From Candidatus Tidjanibacter gallistercoris (GTDB lineage: Bacteria > Bacteroidota > Bacteroidia > Bacteroidales > Rikenellaceae): a stretch of DNA of 63,459 bases. The translations under genes and the position numbers were made by a program. The stretch's first letter is position 1, and the number at the start of each line of letters is the position of its first letter. Positions 41,483 to 51,282 of this stretch are shown here, piece after piece. The stretch spans positions 1 to 63,459 of the forward strand of contig DXFY01000023.1 in the NCBI GenBank assembly GCA_019114205.1. Reading direction: 5' to 3'. The notes beneath the pieces are model-generated. The model was not told the origin of the DNA, did not search any database, and was given only the letters and a program-made list of their open reading frames with translations.

Positions 41483-43021
41483 ATGGCAAAGAACTATACA
41501 CCCGACCAGAACAACCGGCAGGCATACGAGGCGCTCACGGAAGGCACCGCCACCCTGCCCCCGCAGGCGGTGGAGCTCGAAGAGGCCGTGCTGGGCGCCC
41601 TCATGCTCGAAGGCGACAGCATCACCACCGTACAGGAGTTCCTGACGGCCGACGCATTCTACCTCGACACGCACCGCACCATTTACCGCGCCGTCGAGGA
41701 GCTCAGCTCGGAGAACAAGCCCATCGACCTGCTCACCGTCACGGAAAAGCTCAAGAAGCAAAAGAAGCTGAAGGAGGTGGGCGGCGCACCTTTCCTCGCG
41801 CAGCTGACGCAGAAGGTGGCCTCGGCCATGAACATCGAGTTCCACGCCACCATCATCGCCCAGAAATACGTCCAACGGGAACTCATCCGCGCCTCTACCG
41901 AAATCCAGCGCCGCTCCTACGACGAGAGCACCGACGTGACCGACCTCATCGACTACGCCGAATCGGAAATATTCAAAGTATCGGAAGGCCACATCAAACG
42001 CGACATACAGAGTGCCAGCCTCGTTTTCGACAAGGCAATGAAGGCCATCGAGGAAGCCCATGCGAAAGGCGGCACGATGAACGGCGTCCCGACCGGATTC
42101 ACCCGGCTCGACCAGCTCACGCTGGGGTGGCAGCCCTCCGACCTCATCATCATCGCGGCGCGTCCCTCGATGGGTAAAACCGCCTTCGTGCTCTCCATGG
42201 CCCGCAACATGGCCATCGACCACGAAAAGCCCGTAGCGTTCTTCTCGCTCGAAATGAGCTCCGTACAGCTCATGATGCGTCTCATCGTCGCCGAATCGGG
42301 CCTCTCCTCGTCCGACGTGCGGAGCGGCAAGCTGACCGCCGAACAGTGGCGCCACCTGGAACAGACGACGCGCATCCTGCCCACCGCGCCGCTCTTTATC
42401 GACGACACTCCGGCCCTCTCCATTTACGAGCTCCGCTCGAAGGCCCGCAGGCTCAAGGCGCAGCACGACATCCAAATCATCATCATCGACTACCTGCAGC
42501 TCATGACGGGCAACGCGGACAGCCGCGGTAACCGCGAACAGGAAGTGGCCTCCATATCGCGCGGCCTGAAGTCCATCGCCAAGGAGCTCAACATCCCCAT
42601 CATCGCACTCTCGCAGCTCAACCGCTCCATCGAGTCGCGCTCCGGTCTCAAGCGGCCGCAGCTCTCCGACCTGCGCGAATCGGGGGCCATCGAGCAGGAT
42701 GCCGACATCGTGGCATTCATCCACCGACCGGAATACTTCGGCTTCACGCAGGACGAGGACGGCAACCCGACGGCGGGCATGGCCGAAATCATCCTCGCCA
42801 AGCACCGCAACGGCGCGACGGACACGGTAAAGCTGCGCTTCCGCAAGGAACAGGCGCGCTTCCTCGACTACGACGACGAGGCCATCATCGACAGCAGCAT
42901 GAACGGCGACGACTACGGCTCGCTCTCCGGAGCGGGTGCCGCGGATTTCGACAGCGACCTCGGCAGCGGCAGCTCGTTCGGGCGCCCCATGCGGACGTTC
43001 GACGAAGAGAGTCCGTTCTGA
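41483..43021 (+). CDS. dnaB: Replicative DNA helicase
   Basis: 512 residues from ATG 41483. N-terminal DnaB domain (PPQAVELEEAVLGALMLEGD) and C-terminal RecA-like ATPase with Walker A ARPSMGKTAF (about 235), FSLEMSS, Walker B IIIIDYLQLM and the R-finger region NRSIESR. No intein is present. The helicase unwinds DNA ahead of the replisome. Normal length for the family, with a disordered acidic and Gly-rich end. Confidence 0.96.
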   Translation: MAKNYTPDQNNRQAYEALTEGTATLPPQAVELEEAVLGALMLEGDSITTVQEFLTADAFYLDTHRTIYRAVEELSSENKPIDLLTVTEKLKKQKKLKEVGGAPFLAQLTQKVASAMNIEFHATIIAQKYVQRELIRASTEIQRRSYDESTDVTDLIDYAESEIFKVSEGHIKRDIQSASLVFDKAMKAIEEAHAKGGTMNGVPTGFTRLDQLTLGWQPSDLIIIAARPSMGKTAFVLSMARNMAIDHEKPVAFFSLEMSSVQLMMRLIVAESGLSSSDVRSGKLTAEQWRHLEQTTRILPTAPLFIDDTPALSIYELRSKARRLKAQHDIQIIIIDYLQLMTGNADSRGNREQEVASISRGLKSIAKELNIPIIALSQLNRSIESRSGLKRPQLSDLRESGAIEQDADIVAFIHRPEYFGFTQDEDGNPTAGMAEIILAKHRNGATDTVKLRFRKEQARFLDYDDEAIIDSSMNGDDYGSLSGAGAADFDSDLGSGSSFGRPMRTFDEESPF

Positions 43022-43101
43022 CGCCTGCCCTCCGGCAGCCACGCGAGCCCCCGCCGACGCACCGCACGTCACCGAAACAGAACCAATTCGCAGCAGGAGA
43101 G

Positions 43102-44640
43102 ATGTTCACGAAATGTTACGCAGGCGCCGTCATCGGCATCGACGCCATGACGGTGGAAGTCGAAGTCAATATCACCCCCGGTTTGGGAATGTTTCTCGTG
43201 GGACTTCCCGACAACGCCGTGCGCGAAAGCCAGGAGCGCATCCGTTCGGCATTCGACAACAGCGGGCTGAAGATGCCGGGCAAAAAAGTGGTGGTGAACC
43301 TCGCACCGGCCGACATCCGCAAGGAGGGTTCGTCGCTCGACCTGACGATAGCCGTCGCCATCCTCGCCGCCGCGGGCTACGTCTCCCCGGACCGGCTGGG
43401 TGCCTACGTCGTCATGGGAGAACTCTCGCTCGACGGTTCGCTGAAACCCATCCGCGGCGCACTGCCCATCGCCGTCAACGCGCGGCGGGAAGGATTCCGC
43501 GGCTTCATCCTGCCGCGGGAGAATGCCCCGGAAGCAGCCGTCGCCGAAGGTCTGGACGCCATCGCGGCGGGTTCGCTGAAAGAAGTCGCCGAATTTCTCA
43601 ACGGGGAGCGGGAACTGCCGCCCTGTCCGTGCCCCATACGCTCCGGAAGCGAAGGCAGCGTACCCTATGAGGAGGATTTCGCCGACGTCAGGGGACAGGC
43701 GCACGTCAAACGCGCCCTGGAAATCGCCGCAGCCGGCGGCCACAACATCATCATGGTGGGTTCGCCCGGTTCGGGAAAGACGATGCTCGCCCGGCGCATG
43801 CCCTCCATCATGCCGCCCATGACAACGGCCGAGTCGCTCGAAACCACCAAGATACACTCCGTAGCGGGAAAACCGGGCAGCACCCGCGGGCTCATGACGC
43901 GGCGGCCGTTCCGCGCCCCGCACCACCTCGCATCGCAGGTGGCGCTCATCGGCGGCGGCACCAACCCCCAGCCGGGCGAAATATCGCTCGCCCACAACGG
44001 CATCCTCTTTCTGGACGAGCTCCCGGAATTCGGCCGCAACATGCTCGAAGTGCTGCGGCAGCCCCTCGAAGAGAAGAAGGTAACCGTATCCCGCGCCAAA
44101 TACACCATCGAGTACCCAGCCAACTTCATGCTCGTGGCTGCCATGAATCCATGTCCCTGCGGCTACTACAACCATCCCACAAGGGAATGCACGTGCAGTG
44201 CGGCATCGGTGGCCCGCTACCTCAACCGCATTTCGGGGCCGCTGCTCGACCGCATCGACCTGCATGTCGAAGTGACGCCCGTGGCGCTGGACGAGCTTTC
44301 CGACGCGGCGCCCGCCGAACGCAGCGAGGCGGTGCGCGAACGGGTGGTCGCCGCACGGGCCCGTCAGGAGGCTCGCTTCGCCGGACTCGAAGGCGTCCAT
44401 ACCAACGCCATGATGAATCCAGCCATGCTCCGGGAGTTCTGCCGTACCGATGCGGCCTGCCGGACGATGCTCGAACATGCGATGAACCGGCTCGACCTCT
44501 CGGCACGGGCCTACGACCGCATCCTGAAGGTGGCCCGCACCATCGCCGACCTGGACGCCTCGGACGTCCTGCGACCGGAACACGTCGCCGAAGCCATCAA
44601 CTACCGCAGCCTCGACCGCTCCGGCTGGGGACGGCCTTAA
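43102..44640 (+). CDS. YifB/ComM-family AAA+ ATPase (Mg-chelatase-like)
   Basis: 512 residues. N-terminal Lon-S5-like domain (residues 1-170, with NITPGLGMFLVGLPDNAVRE), then an AAA+ module with Walker A GSPGSGKTML (about 217), Walker B GILFLDELPEF and the sensor region NPCPCGYY, and the C-terminal Mg-chelatase domain. In competent bacteria ComM is a branch-migration helicase that helps integrate incoming DNA. Its neighbour downstream is comEC, which supports a link to DNA uptake. Confidence 0.92.
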   Translation: MFTKCYAGAVIGIDAMTVEVEVNITPGLGMFLVGLPDNAVRESQERIRSAFDNSGLKMPGKKVVVNLAPADIRKEGSSLDLTIAVAILAAAGYVSPDRLGAYVVMGELSLDGSLKPIRGALPIAVNARREGFRGFILPRENAPEAAVAEGLDAIAAGSLKEVAEFLNGERELPPCPCPIRSGSEGSVPYEEDFADVRGQAHVKRALEIAAAGGHNIIMVGSPGSGKTMLARRMPSIMPPMTTAESLETTKIHSVAGKPGSTRGLMTRRPFRAPHHLASQVALIGGGTNPQPGEISLAHNGILFLDELPEFGRNMLEVLRQPLEEKKVTVSRAKYTIEYPANFMLVAAMNPCPCGYYNHPTRECTCSAASVARYLNRISGPLLDRIDLHVEVTPVALDELSDAAPAERSEAVRERVVAARARQEARFAGLEGVHTNAMMNPAMLREFCRTDAACRTMLEHAMNRLDLSARAYDRILKVARTIADLDASDVLRPEHVAEAINYRSLDRSGWGRP

Positions 44641-44684
44641 CACGCCCGCACCCTGCCGCGCGCAACCCGCCAACACCGCCAGCC

Positions 44685-46205
44685 TTGAAAACGACCGTAC
44701 ATACGAAACCGCTCCCGTTCCTGAAAATCCTGCCCGCCGTCGCGGCAGGCATCCTTGCGGCGAACGCCGTCGCCGTACCGATATGGGCCGCCGCAGCGGG
44801 CGCTGCCGCAGCAATCGCCGGTGCCGCCTTGACGGGCCGCAGGCCCCGCACGGCCTCCCTGCTGACCTATGCGGCCATATTCCTGTCGGCAGCGACCGTA
44901 ACGCTGGCCACGCGCCCGCACGCGGTACTGCCGCACGGCGAACGGCTCGTAATGACGCTGGGCATTGCCGACACGCCTGAAACCTCCGGACGCTGGATGC
45001 GGGCGACCGCCCGCATCGACCGCTACAGGCGCTGCGACCGGGAGGATACGTGGCACCGTTCGGGCGAAAAGGCGGTCGTCCGCATCGACACCGCGTTCCG
45101 CATCCGGGCCGGACAGCGGCTCGTCGCCACCGGTTACGCCTCACCGCTCGGCACGCCGGAATACGCATGGTACACGCGCCTGATGCAGCGACGCGGTTAC
45201 AGCCAGTCGGTATGGATAAACGACCGGCAGGAACTCATCCTGCTGCCCGACGCATACCGTTCCCCGCACGGCATCGCCTCCGGAATGCAGGCAGCAGCCG
45301 CCGAACGGCTCGCACGCCTCGACCTGACACCGGCCGCTTACGGTACCGCCGCGGCCATGAGCATCGGCTACCGCAGCAGCCTCCCGGATGAGGTACGGGA
45401 CGACTACGGCACCACGGGCGCATCGCACCTGCTCGCCGTATCGGGACTCCACGTCGGCATCGTCGCCATGCTGGTGAACCTGCTGCTGTGGCTGCTCCCG
45501 GCCTTCCGCTACGGACACGTCGTCAAAAATGCCGCGGCAATCACGGTCATCTGGCTATACACGCTGCTCACGGGCCTGTCGCCCTCGGCCGTGCGCGCGG
45601 CCCTGATGTTCTCCGGCGCACAGCTCGCCCTCGCCGCATCGCGCAGCGGCAACAGCGCCAACATACTGCTGGCCACGGCTTCGGTGATGCTGCTCATCCG
45701 CCCCGACTACCTGTACGACATCAGTTTCCAGCTCTCCTTCACGGCCGTGGCCGGCATCTTCCTGTTCTACCGTCCGCTGTACGATGCGGTACGGAGCCGG
45801 TTCCGCTTGGCGAACGCCTTCTGGGCGGTGTTTCTGGTGGGGCTCTCCGCATCGTTCGCCACGGCTCCGCTCGTATCGTACTACTTCGGCCGCATTCCGC
45901 TCATCGGCATCGTCATCAACCCGCTGCTCATCCTGACGGCCAATGCGACCGTCCTGCTCTCCATCCTGTGGATACTCCTGCCCCTGCCGCCGCTGAACGC
46001 CCTGTTCTCGACCGCCATAGAAGGTGCGGCAGGACTTCAGAACGCCGTCATCGATGCCAGCGCCGACAAGGGTTGGGCCTCGCTGCCGCTGGAACTCACC
46101 GTCGCGCAGGTGCTGCTGCTGTACGCCCTGATGCTCGCCGGAGGCATCCTGCTGCGCCGCCGGCTCGCCGCACGACGCCCCCCACTGTTATCCGAAACCC
46201 TATGA
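44685..46205 (+). CDS. comEC: ComEC/Rec2-family competence membrane protein
   Basis: 506 residues from TTG 44685; no ATG lies in the frame before the first hydrophobic segments, so a TTG start is the best choice. The N-terminal membrane part is followed by a DUF4131-like soluble domain (about 85-170) and the Competence domain with HLLAVSGLHVGIVA (about 245) and GLSPSAVRAALMF. The metallo-beta-lactamase domain of longer ComEC proteins is absent, as often in Bacteroidota. It forms the channel for single-stranded DNA across the inner membrane. Its stop overlaps the next start (ATGA). Confidence 0.9.
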   Translation: MKTTVHTKPLPFLKILPAVAAGILAANAVAVPIWAAAAGAAAAIAGAALTGRRPRTASLLTYAAIFLSAATVTLATRPHAVLPHGERLVMTLGIADTPETSGRWMRATARIDRYRRCDREDTWHRSGEKAVVRIDTAFRIRAGQRLVATGYASPLGTPEYAWYTRLMQRRGYSQSVWINDRQELILLPDAYRSPHGIASGMQAAAAERLARLDLTPAAYGTAAAMSIGYRSSLPDEVRDDYGTTGASHLLAVSGLHVGIVAMLVNLLLWLLPAFRYGHVVKNAAAITVIWLYTLLTGLSPSAVRAALMFSGAQLALAASRSGNSANILLATASVMLLIRPDYLYDISFQLSFTAVAGIFLFYRPLYDAVRSRFRLANAFWAVFLVGLSASFATAPLVSYYFGRIPLIGIVINPLLILTANATVLLSILWILLPLPPLNALFSTAIEGAAGLQNAVIDASADKGWASLPLELTVAQVLLLYALMLAGGILLRRRLAARRPPLLSETL

Positions 46206-47404
46206 CGACAGAAGAAATCCTGCTGCTCGACGGGCCGGAACTCCGGCAGTTTACCGAAGCGAACCTGACGCGCGACCCGCACGCCGTGGCCCTCGACAAA
46301 CGCATCCCGCACGCGGCGCTGGTGGCCACGCAGGTAAAATACCTGCAAAGGGCCCGGCGCAAGCTGCCCTCCTACTACGAAGCCCGCGCCGTCATCCCGC
46401 CGCTGGCGTTCGAACAGGCGAGCAGCGAGGCGGCAGCGACCCGCAAGGAGTGGCAGGGCGAATCGTGCATCGACCTGACCTGCGGACTGGGTGCGGACGC
46501 GCTCTGCCTTTCCCGCCGTTTCCGCCGCGTGGTCGCAGTGGAACGGGACGAGGCGCTCGCACTGGCCGCACGCATCAACTTCCGCCGGCTGGGAGCGGAC
46601 AACATCGACGTGGTCTGTGCGACCGCGGAAACGTTCCTGAGGGAGTTCGCCGCGGCAGGAGGCCGCGCCGACCTGATATATGCCGACCCCGACCGCCGCT
46701 CGGCCGCGGGACGCAAACTCGTCCGGATGGAAGATTGCAGCCCGGACATATTGTCGCTGCTGCCGCTGCTGGAACAACATGCAGACCGGATTGCCGTAAA
46801 GCTCTCGCCGCTCTTCGATGTGGCCGAATGCTTCCGCCTTTTCGGAGAACGGTGCGCCGTGGAAGTCTTCTCGCTCGGCGGCGAATGCAAGGAGGTAACG
46901 GTGGAAACGGGAAGCGCCGTCACGGAAGGCAGCATCCGCGCCACCGTCGGCGACCGGAACTGCCGGCGCTATCCGTACCCTTTGGAGGAAATCCTGCCGA
47001 ACCCTGCGGCCGCGGAGTTCGCCCCGCCTTACCGCTACCTGATAATCCCCGACGCGGCGCTGCGCAAGGCCCGCCTCACCGCCCGTTATGCCGCCGAAGA
47101 AGTGCCGCAGGCGTTCGCCGTACCGGGCGACGGGTACCTTTTTACGGACACGCTGCCAGCAGGAGCGATACCCGGCAAAGTTTTTGAAGCGGTGCGGACG
47201 GAACGTTTCGCGCCGCCGCAACTGAAACGCGAACTGCGCCGCCGGAACATCCGAGCGGCGACGCTCCATACCCACGGCTTTCCCGTTCCCGCTCCGGAAC
47301 TGGCACGCAGGCTCGGCATCCGCGAGGGCGGCGACATCCGGTTCGCATTCTTCTCCATCGGCCGGACGCTTTGGGTTGTCGAATTAAAAGACGTACTTTT
47401 GTAG
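46202..47404 (+). CDS. THUMP-like class I SAM-dependent methyltransferase
   Basis: 400 residues from ATG 46202, coupled to comEC by a 4-bp overlap. The N-terminal helical domain is followed by a Rossmann methyltransferase: IDLTCGLGADALCLS is motif I (about 100), VVAVERDE the acidic strand 2, and YADPDRRSAAGRK motif IV. The C-terminal third resembles a THUMP-like domain. The substrate is unknown; related Bacteroidota proteins are annotated only as methyltransferases. The DPDRR motif suggests RNA or protein rather than DNA N6-adenine methylation. Confidence 0.8.
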   Translation: MTTEEILLLDGPELRQFTEANLTRDPHAVALDKRIPHAALVATQVKYLQRARRKLPSYYEARAVIPPLAFEQASSEAAATRKEWQGESCIDLTCGLGADALCLSRRFRRVVAVERDEALALAARINFRRLGADNIDVVCATAETFLREFAAAGGRADLIYADPDRRSAAGRKLVRMEDCSPDILSLLPLLEQHADRIAVKLSPLFDVAECFRLFGERCAVEVFSLGGECKEVTVETGSAVTEGSIRATVGDRNCRRYPYPLEEILPNPAAAEFAPPYRYLIIPDAALRKARLTARYAAEEVPQAFAVPGDGYLFTDTLPAGAIPGKVFEAVRTERFAPPQLKRELRRRNIRAATLHTHGFPVPAPELARRLGIREGGDIRFAFFSIGRTLWVVELKDVLL

Positions 47405-47446
47405 GCGTAGCGCAGCAGGAGGTGCCCCATAAAACCGGATAAAGGG

Positions 47447-48787
47447 ATGAAATCGTTTTTCAGGAAAGCCAAAGAATTTTTCGGCCACGGCGTCTGGGAA
47501 AAGACCGAAGCCGACTTCTCGTCCCGCAAGGAGCGGTGGTTCGTCCGCCAGGTCCGCCTCATACTCTACACCGTACAGGGAGTGCAGCACCACAACACGG
47601 TCGTACGCTCGGCTGCACTCACCTTCTTCACGCTCATGTCGCTCGTCCCGATGCTGGCGCTGGCCTTCGGCATCATCAAGGGATTCGGGCTGGAAACGGC
47701 TCTGGAAAATTACCTGTTCGAACGATTTTCGGAAAACGGCACCCTAATCAGGTCCGTGCTCGACTTCATCAACGGAGTGCTCGTACGCACGAGCGGCGGC
47801 ATCGTCGCGGTCAGCGGTCTGGTCGTCCTCGTCTGGGCGGCCGTGCGGGTATTCGGCAACGTCGAGAACGCGTTCAACACCATCTGGGAAGTCAAAAAGA
47901 CACGCAGCCTGACACGGCGGGCGAGTACCTATGCAGCGGTCATCTTCGTCATGCCGCTGCTCGCCGTACTGCTCGCTCTGGTACTCTCCTACGTCCGCAC
48001 GCTCATCGCGCATTATGCCTCCATTCCGTACAGCGTCCTCTACGCGGCAGGTTCTTTCATCGTGCTCTGGCTGCTCTTCGCGGGTGCCTACAAAATCATC
48101 CCCAACACCAGAGTACGTTTCCGCCATGCGGCCATGGCTGCCGTAATAGCCGCAGTCGCATTCTCCGTATTCCAGCTGATTTACGTCACGCTTCAAAGCG
48201 GCGTCTCCTCCTACAACATCATATACGGCAGTTTCGCCGCCGTACCGCTCTTCCTGCTGTGGATACAGGTCAGTTGGCAAATCGTCCTGTTCGGAGCCGA
48301 ACTCTCGTTCTCCTACCAGAACGTGGACAGCTTCATGCAGGAGCAGAACGCCGCGAACGTCAGCTACGACAACCGGCGCAAGGTGATGCTCGCTGCTCTC
48401 ACGGTCATCATACGGAGCTTCGTGCGGGGCGACGGCGGCATCTCGTCCGAAGAGATAGCCAAGGAACTGAAACTGCCCGTGCGGCTCGTACGCGACATCG
48501 ACTACACGCTCGACGAGGCAGGCCTGATACTCCCCGTATCCTCGGACCGGAGCCAGAAAACGAAGATATACGTTCCCGCACGGGACGTACATTCAATGAC
48601 CCTGGCGGACGCCGTCCGGGCCGTGGAATACGCCGGTACCGCCGTGCACAACCTCTGCGACAACCGCTACCTGCGCGAGGTATCGCGCATCATCGACGGC
48701 ATCGCTGACCGCATCGCCGCCTCGGACGACAACATCCTCCTCATGAACCTCATCGAAGATGAAGATAACGATAGCAGGAAGCGGTAA
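47447..48787 (+). CDS. YihY/BrkB-family membrane protein
   Basis: 446 residues. The N-terminal 290 residues have six hydrophobic segments of the YihY/BrkB family (SAALTFFTLMSLVPMLALAF, then FNTIWEVKK). The C-terminal about 140 residues form a soluble winged-helix-like domain (GGISSEEIAKELKLPVRLVR). Once called RNase BN, the family is now thought to be a membrane transporter of unknown substrate. RBS-like AGGG precedes the ATG. The gene overlaps its downstream neighbour by 29 bp. Confidence 0.9.
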   Translation: MKSFFRKAKEFFGHGVWEKTEADFSSRKERWFVRQVRLILYTVQGVQHHNTVVRSAALTFFTLMSLVPMLALAFGIIKGFGLETALENYLFERFSENGTLIRSVLDFINGVLVRTSGGIVAVSGLVVLVWAAVRVFGNVENAFNTIWEVKKTRSLTRRASTYAAVIFVMPLLAVLLALVLSYVRTLIAHYASIPYSVLYAAGSFIVLWLLFAGAYKIIPNTRVRFRHAAMAAVIAAVAFSVFQLIYVTLQSGVSSYNIIYGSFAAVPLFLLWIQVSWQIVLFGAELSFSYQNVDSFMQEQNAANVSYDNRRKVMLAALTVIIRSFVRGDGGISSEEIAKELKLPVRLVRDIDYTLDEAGLILPVSSDRSQKTKIYVPARDVHSMTLADAVRAVEYAGTAVHNLCDNRYLREVSRIIDGIADRIAASDDNILLMNLIEDEDNDSRKR

Positions 48788-49541
48788 CGTGGCCGCGGCC
48801 CTCGCACGAGCCGTCGCTGCGGCTCCCGGCCTCTCGCTGCGCCAGATATGCGCCCGCAACCGCACCCGCGGCGAAGAACTTGCCGGGCGGTACGGAGCGG
48901 CATACGCCGCACGGCCGGAAGAGGCCGCCGCCGCCGACCTGTACCTGATTGCCGTAAGCGATTCGGCCGTGGGCGAAGTATCCGCACGGCTGCATGCCGT
49001 ACCCGGAGCGACGGTGGCGCACACCTCCGGCGGCCTCGGCATCGACGCCCTCCGGTGCGCAACGCCCCACCGTGCGGTATTCTATCCGCTGCAAACCTTC
49101 TCGGCCGACCGCATCGCCGACCTGCACGGCATTCCGGTCTTCATCGAGTCCGCCGACAGTACGGCCGAGGACGCCGTCGGACGGTTCGCCGCCGCCCTGT
49201 CGGAAAGGGTATACGAGGCCGACAGCGACCGGCGTGCGCTCCTGCACGCGGCGGCCGTCTTCGCATGCAACTTTCCCAACCACCTCTATGCCCTCGCCGG
49301 CCGGCTGCTGGAACGGGAAGGCCTCGACTTCGGCGTGCTGGGACCGCTCATCCTCGAAACGGCCGCCAAAGCCGTCGCCACCGGCACTCCCGCGACCGTA
49401 CAGACCGGACCGGCCGCCCGGCACGATGCGGTCACCATGCAGCGCCACGAAGCGCTGCTGAAGCGGGAAGAAGACGAAACATTCATCAAAACATACAAAT
49501 TACTGAGCGAAAGCATATGGGAAACTTCAAAGAAGACATAG
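48759..49541 (+). CDS. Rossmann-fold plus DUF2520 protein
   Basis: 260 residues. The start ITIAGSGNVAAALARAV is an NAD(P)-binding GxGxxA motif, as in pyrroline-5-carboxylate reductase and 6-phosphogluconate dehydrogenase relatives. The C-terminal half is the helical DUF2520 domain (NFPNHLYALAGRLL). It overlaps the genes on both sides (29 and 25 bp). In many Bacteroidota this family lies next to kdsC, as here, but its substrate is unknown. Confidence 0.87.
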   Translation: MKITIAGSGNVAAALARAVAAAPGLSLRQICARNRTRGEELAGRYGAAYAARPEEAAAADLYLIAVSDSAVGEVSARLHAVPGATVAHTSGGLGIDALRCATPHRAVFYPLQTFSADRIADLHGIPVFIESADSTAEDAVGRFAAALSERVYEADSDRRALLHAAAVFACNFPNHLYALAGRLLEREGLDFGVLGPLILETAAKAVATGTPATVQTGPAARHDAVTMQRHEALLKREEDETFIKTYKLLSESIWETSKKT

Positions 49542-50050
49542 CGAACGCCGAAGCGTTCGTATTCGACGTGGACGGCGTATTCACCGACGGGAACATCATG
49601 CCTCTGGCCGACGGGGACTTCCTGCGGGCCTACAATGCCAAAGACGGCTATGCCGTGAGCTATGCCGTGAAACAAGGCTACAAAATCTTCATCGTGACCG
49701 GCGGACGCGGGGACATCCTCTACAAACGTTTCAGCTATCTCGGCGTCACCGAACTACACATCAACGTATCGGACAAGATAGCGGTACTGAAAGATATCAT
49801 GGAGCGCCACGGCCTCAACCCCGAAAACGTGGTCTTCATGGGCGACGACATTCCGGACCTGGAATGTATGCAGGCGGTGGGGATTCCGGTATGTCCGGCC
49901 GATGCCTCCTGCGAAATCATCGAAGCCTCGCGCTACGTTTCGGAATTCTCCGGCGGACACGGCTGCGTCCGCGACATCATCGAACAGGTGCTCCGCGCAC
50001 AAGGCAACTGGGCCCGTTATCTGAAAGGCATCCACGCCGTATCGGCCTAA
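49517..50050 (+). CDS. kdsC: 3-deoxy-D-manno-octulosonate 8-phosphate phosphatase
   Basis: 177 residues from ATG 49517. HAD motifs: FDVDGVFTDG (nucleophile Asp), FIVTGGRG and GDDIPDLECM, with a conserved Lys before the last. The lack of a large cap domain is typical of KdsC, a tetrameric phosphatase that makes KDO for the lipopolysaccharide core. The gene ends this run of plus-strand genes, with a strong hairpin after it. Confidence 0.9.
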   Translation: MGNFKEDIANAEAFVFDVDGVFTDGNIMPLADGDFLRAYNAKDGYAVSYAVKQGYKIFIVTGGRGDILYKRFSYLGVTELHINVSDKIAVLKDIMERHGLNPENVVFMGDDIPDLECMQAVGIPVCPADASCEIIEASRYVSEFSGGHGCVRDIIEQVLRAQGNWARYLKGIHAVSA

Positions 50051-50095
50051 GGTACGCACCGTTCCGGAAGACGAGCCCTTCCATCGCAGCGGAAC

Positions 50096-50127
50096 CGATA
50101 CGTTTCGTATCGGTTCCGCTGCATTTC
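50096..50127 (+). terminator. Terminator of the kdsC transcript
   Basis: A 12-bp perfect stem of GGAACCGATACG / CGTATCGGTTCC, extended by GCAGC/GCTGC, 3-nt loop, then ATTTCC. Confidence 0.8.
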
Positions 50128-50314
50128 CGCCAGAGCGGGCACACCATCGTTTCCCTCAGCACCGCCGCTTCACGCAAGCGTACCGGAAAAGGCGCCGGAG
50201 GTATTCCCCGGAAATATTCCGCGACCGACAGGGAAATCCGGCCTTCAGCTCCTGCTGCGAGGCGGCGCCCCCTTCAACGGACAGCGGACACCGCGTCCCC
50301 TATGCTGACCTCTC

Positions 50315-50953
50315 TTAACGGGCCAACAGCAGTACAGCCACCATGATGATGAATCCGGCGGCAAATCCCGCGGCCACCTGAGCCGGAGTATGCCGGCCGA
50401 GGTACAGCCTCGCCGAACCCAACATGCCGGCGCACAGCACCGCTCCGCAGAATATCCACACCAAATGGGTATAGCCGGCATACAGAAAAACGGACACCAT
50501 ACCCACGGCCGCACCGACGGCGGTCATGTGCAGGCTGACCGGCCAGCGCAGGTTCACCGCCAGGGCGAAGAGCGTACAGGCCATGGCCGCGAGCATCATC
50601 CGCCGGAGCAGGAAAAGCATGGGCGACGACCCCAGCATCCATGCGCACAGACCGTAACACAGCGCCGCGACGAGCATCGGAAGCGTCCGGTCGCCGCGCC
50701 GCGGCAACGACCTGTCGCCGGCAAGACCGAACACGTGCAGCAGCAGGATACCCAAAGCCGGCACCGCGAGCGTATCGACGACGACCACCGTCAGAATATA
50801 GTTGCGCACCCCGACGGGCAGATACACCGGCAGCATGCCCGTTCCGAAAAGGACGAGCAACAACCAGACAGGCATCAGCAAGGGGTGCAGCACGAACGAC
50901 GCCACCCTGCTCAGGCGGTACCAGACCGTATGTTTTTCCTCACGATTTTCCAT
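50315..50953 (-). CDS. PAP2-superfamily membrane protein
   Basis: 212 residues from ATG 50953 (a TTG two codons earlier is not needed). Five to six hydrophobic segments. PAP2 phosphatase motifs appear in reduced form: DRSLPRRGDRTLP, SLHMTAVG and SARLYLGRHTPAQVAAG, the last being the clearest. Such proteins dephosphorylate lipid phosphates, for example undecaprenyl pyrophosphate, at the outer face of the inner membrane. The first motif lacks the usual Lys, so activity is uncertain. Confidence 0.78.
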   Translation of the reverse strand: MENREEKHTVWYRLSRVASFVLHPLLMPVWLLLVLFGTGMLPVYLPVGVRNYILTVVVVDTLAVPALGILLLHVFGLAGDRSLPRRGDRTLPMLVAALCYGLCAWMLGSSPMLFLLRRMMLAAMACTLFALAVNLRWPVSLHMTAVGAAVGMVSVFLYAGYTHLVWIFCGAVLCAGMLGSARLYLGRHTPAQVAAGFAAGFIIMVAVLLLAR

Positions 50954-51220
50954 AGACAATTCGCTGTCCGCATGCTCCCGGAGACAGTCCGCCGGAACAG
51001 CCCGTAAAGTTACGATTTATCGTGCGCCGGACGGCACGGAACCGTGTCTTTATTTACCGCAGGGCACGGAATCGCCGTCCCGAACCGGTACCATATGCAG
51101 CACACGACATTCGATATGCCTCCGCATTCACGCTACTCCCGCACATCCGGGCACCCCGCAGCGGACACGGCGTCGGAATGTCCGCACGAAAACAGCCCGC
51201 CGGCCCGAACCGCATTCCTC
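50954..51220. other. Intergenic region upstream of the PAP2-like gene
   Basis: No gene seen. A near-consensus -7 element (TAACTTTA, minus strand, 51005-51012) probably serves the PAP2-like gene. Confidence 0.4.
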
Positions 51221-51260
51221 AAAAAAGAAACGGTTCCCATACCGCTCCGGCATGGAAACC
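51221..51260 (-). terminator. Terminator of rpoN
   Basis: GGTTCCCAT (51232-51240) pairs with ATGGAAACC (51252-51260) with one mismatch, and on the minus strand a T-rich tract follows (51225-51230). Confidence 0.7.
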
Positions 51261-51282
51261 GCCCCGTATTGCGCTGCGGCCA

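Noticed and set aside
39104-43072. Minus-strand open frame of 1322 codons opposite queA, ygiQ and dnaB
   Set aside because: GC-rich shadow frame: no recognisable domain, composition dominated by Arg, Gly, Glu and Val, and all three genes on the plus strand are firm.
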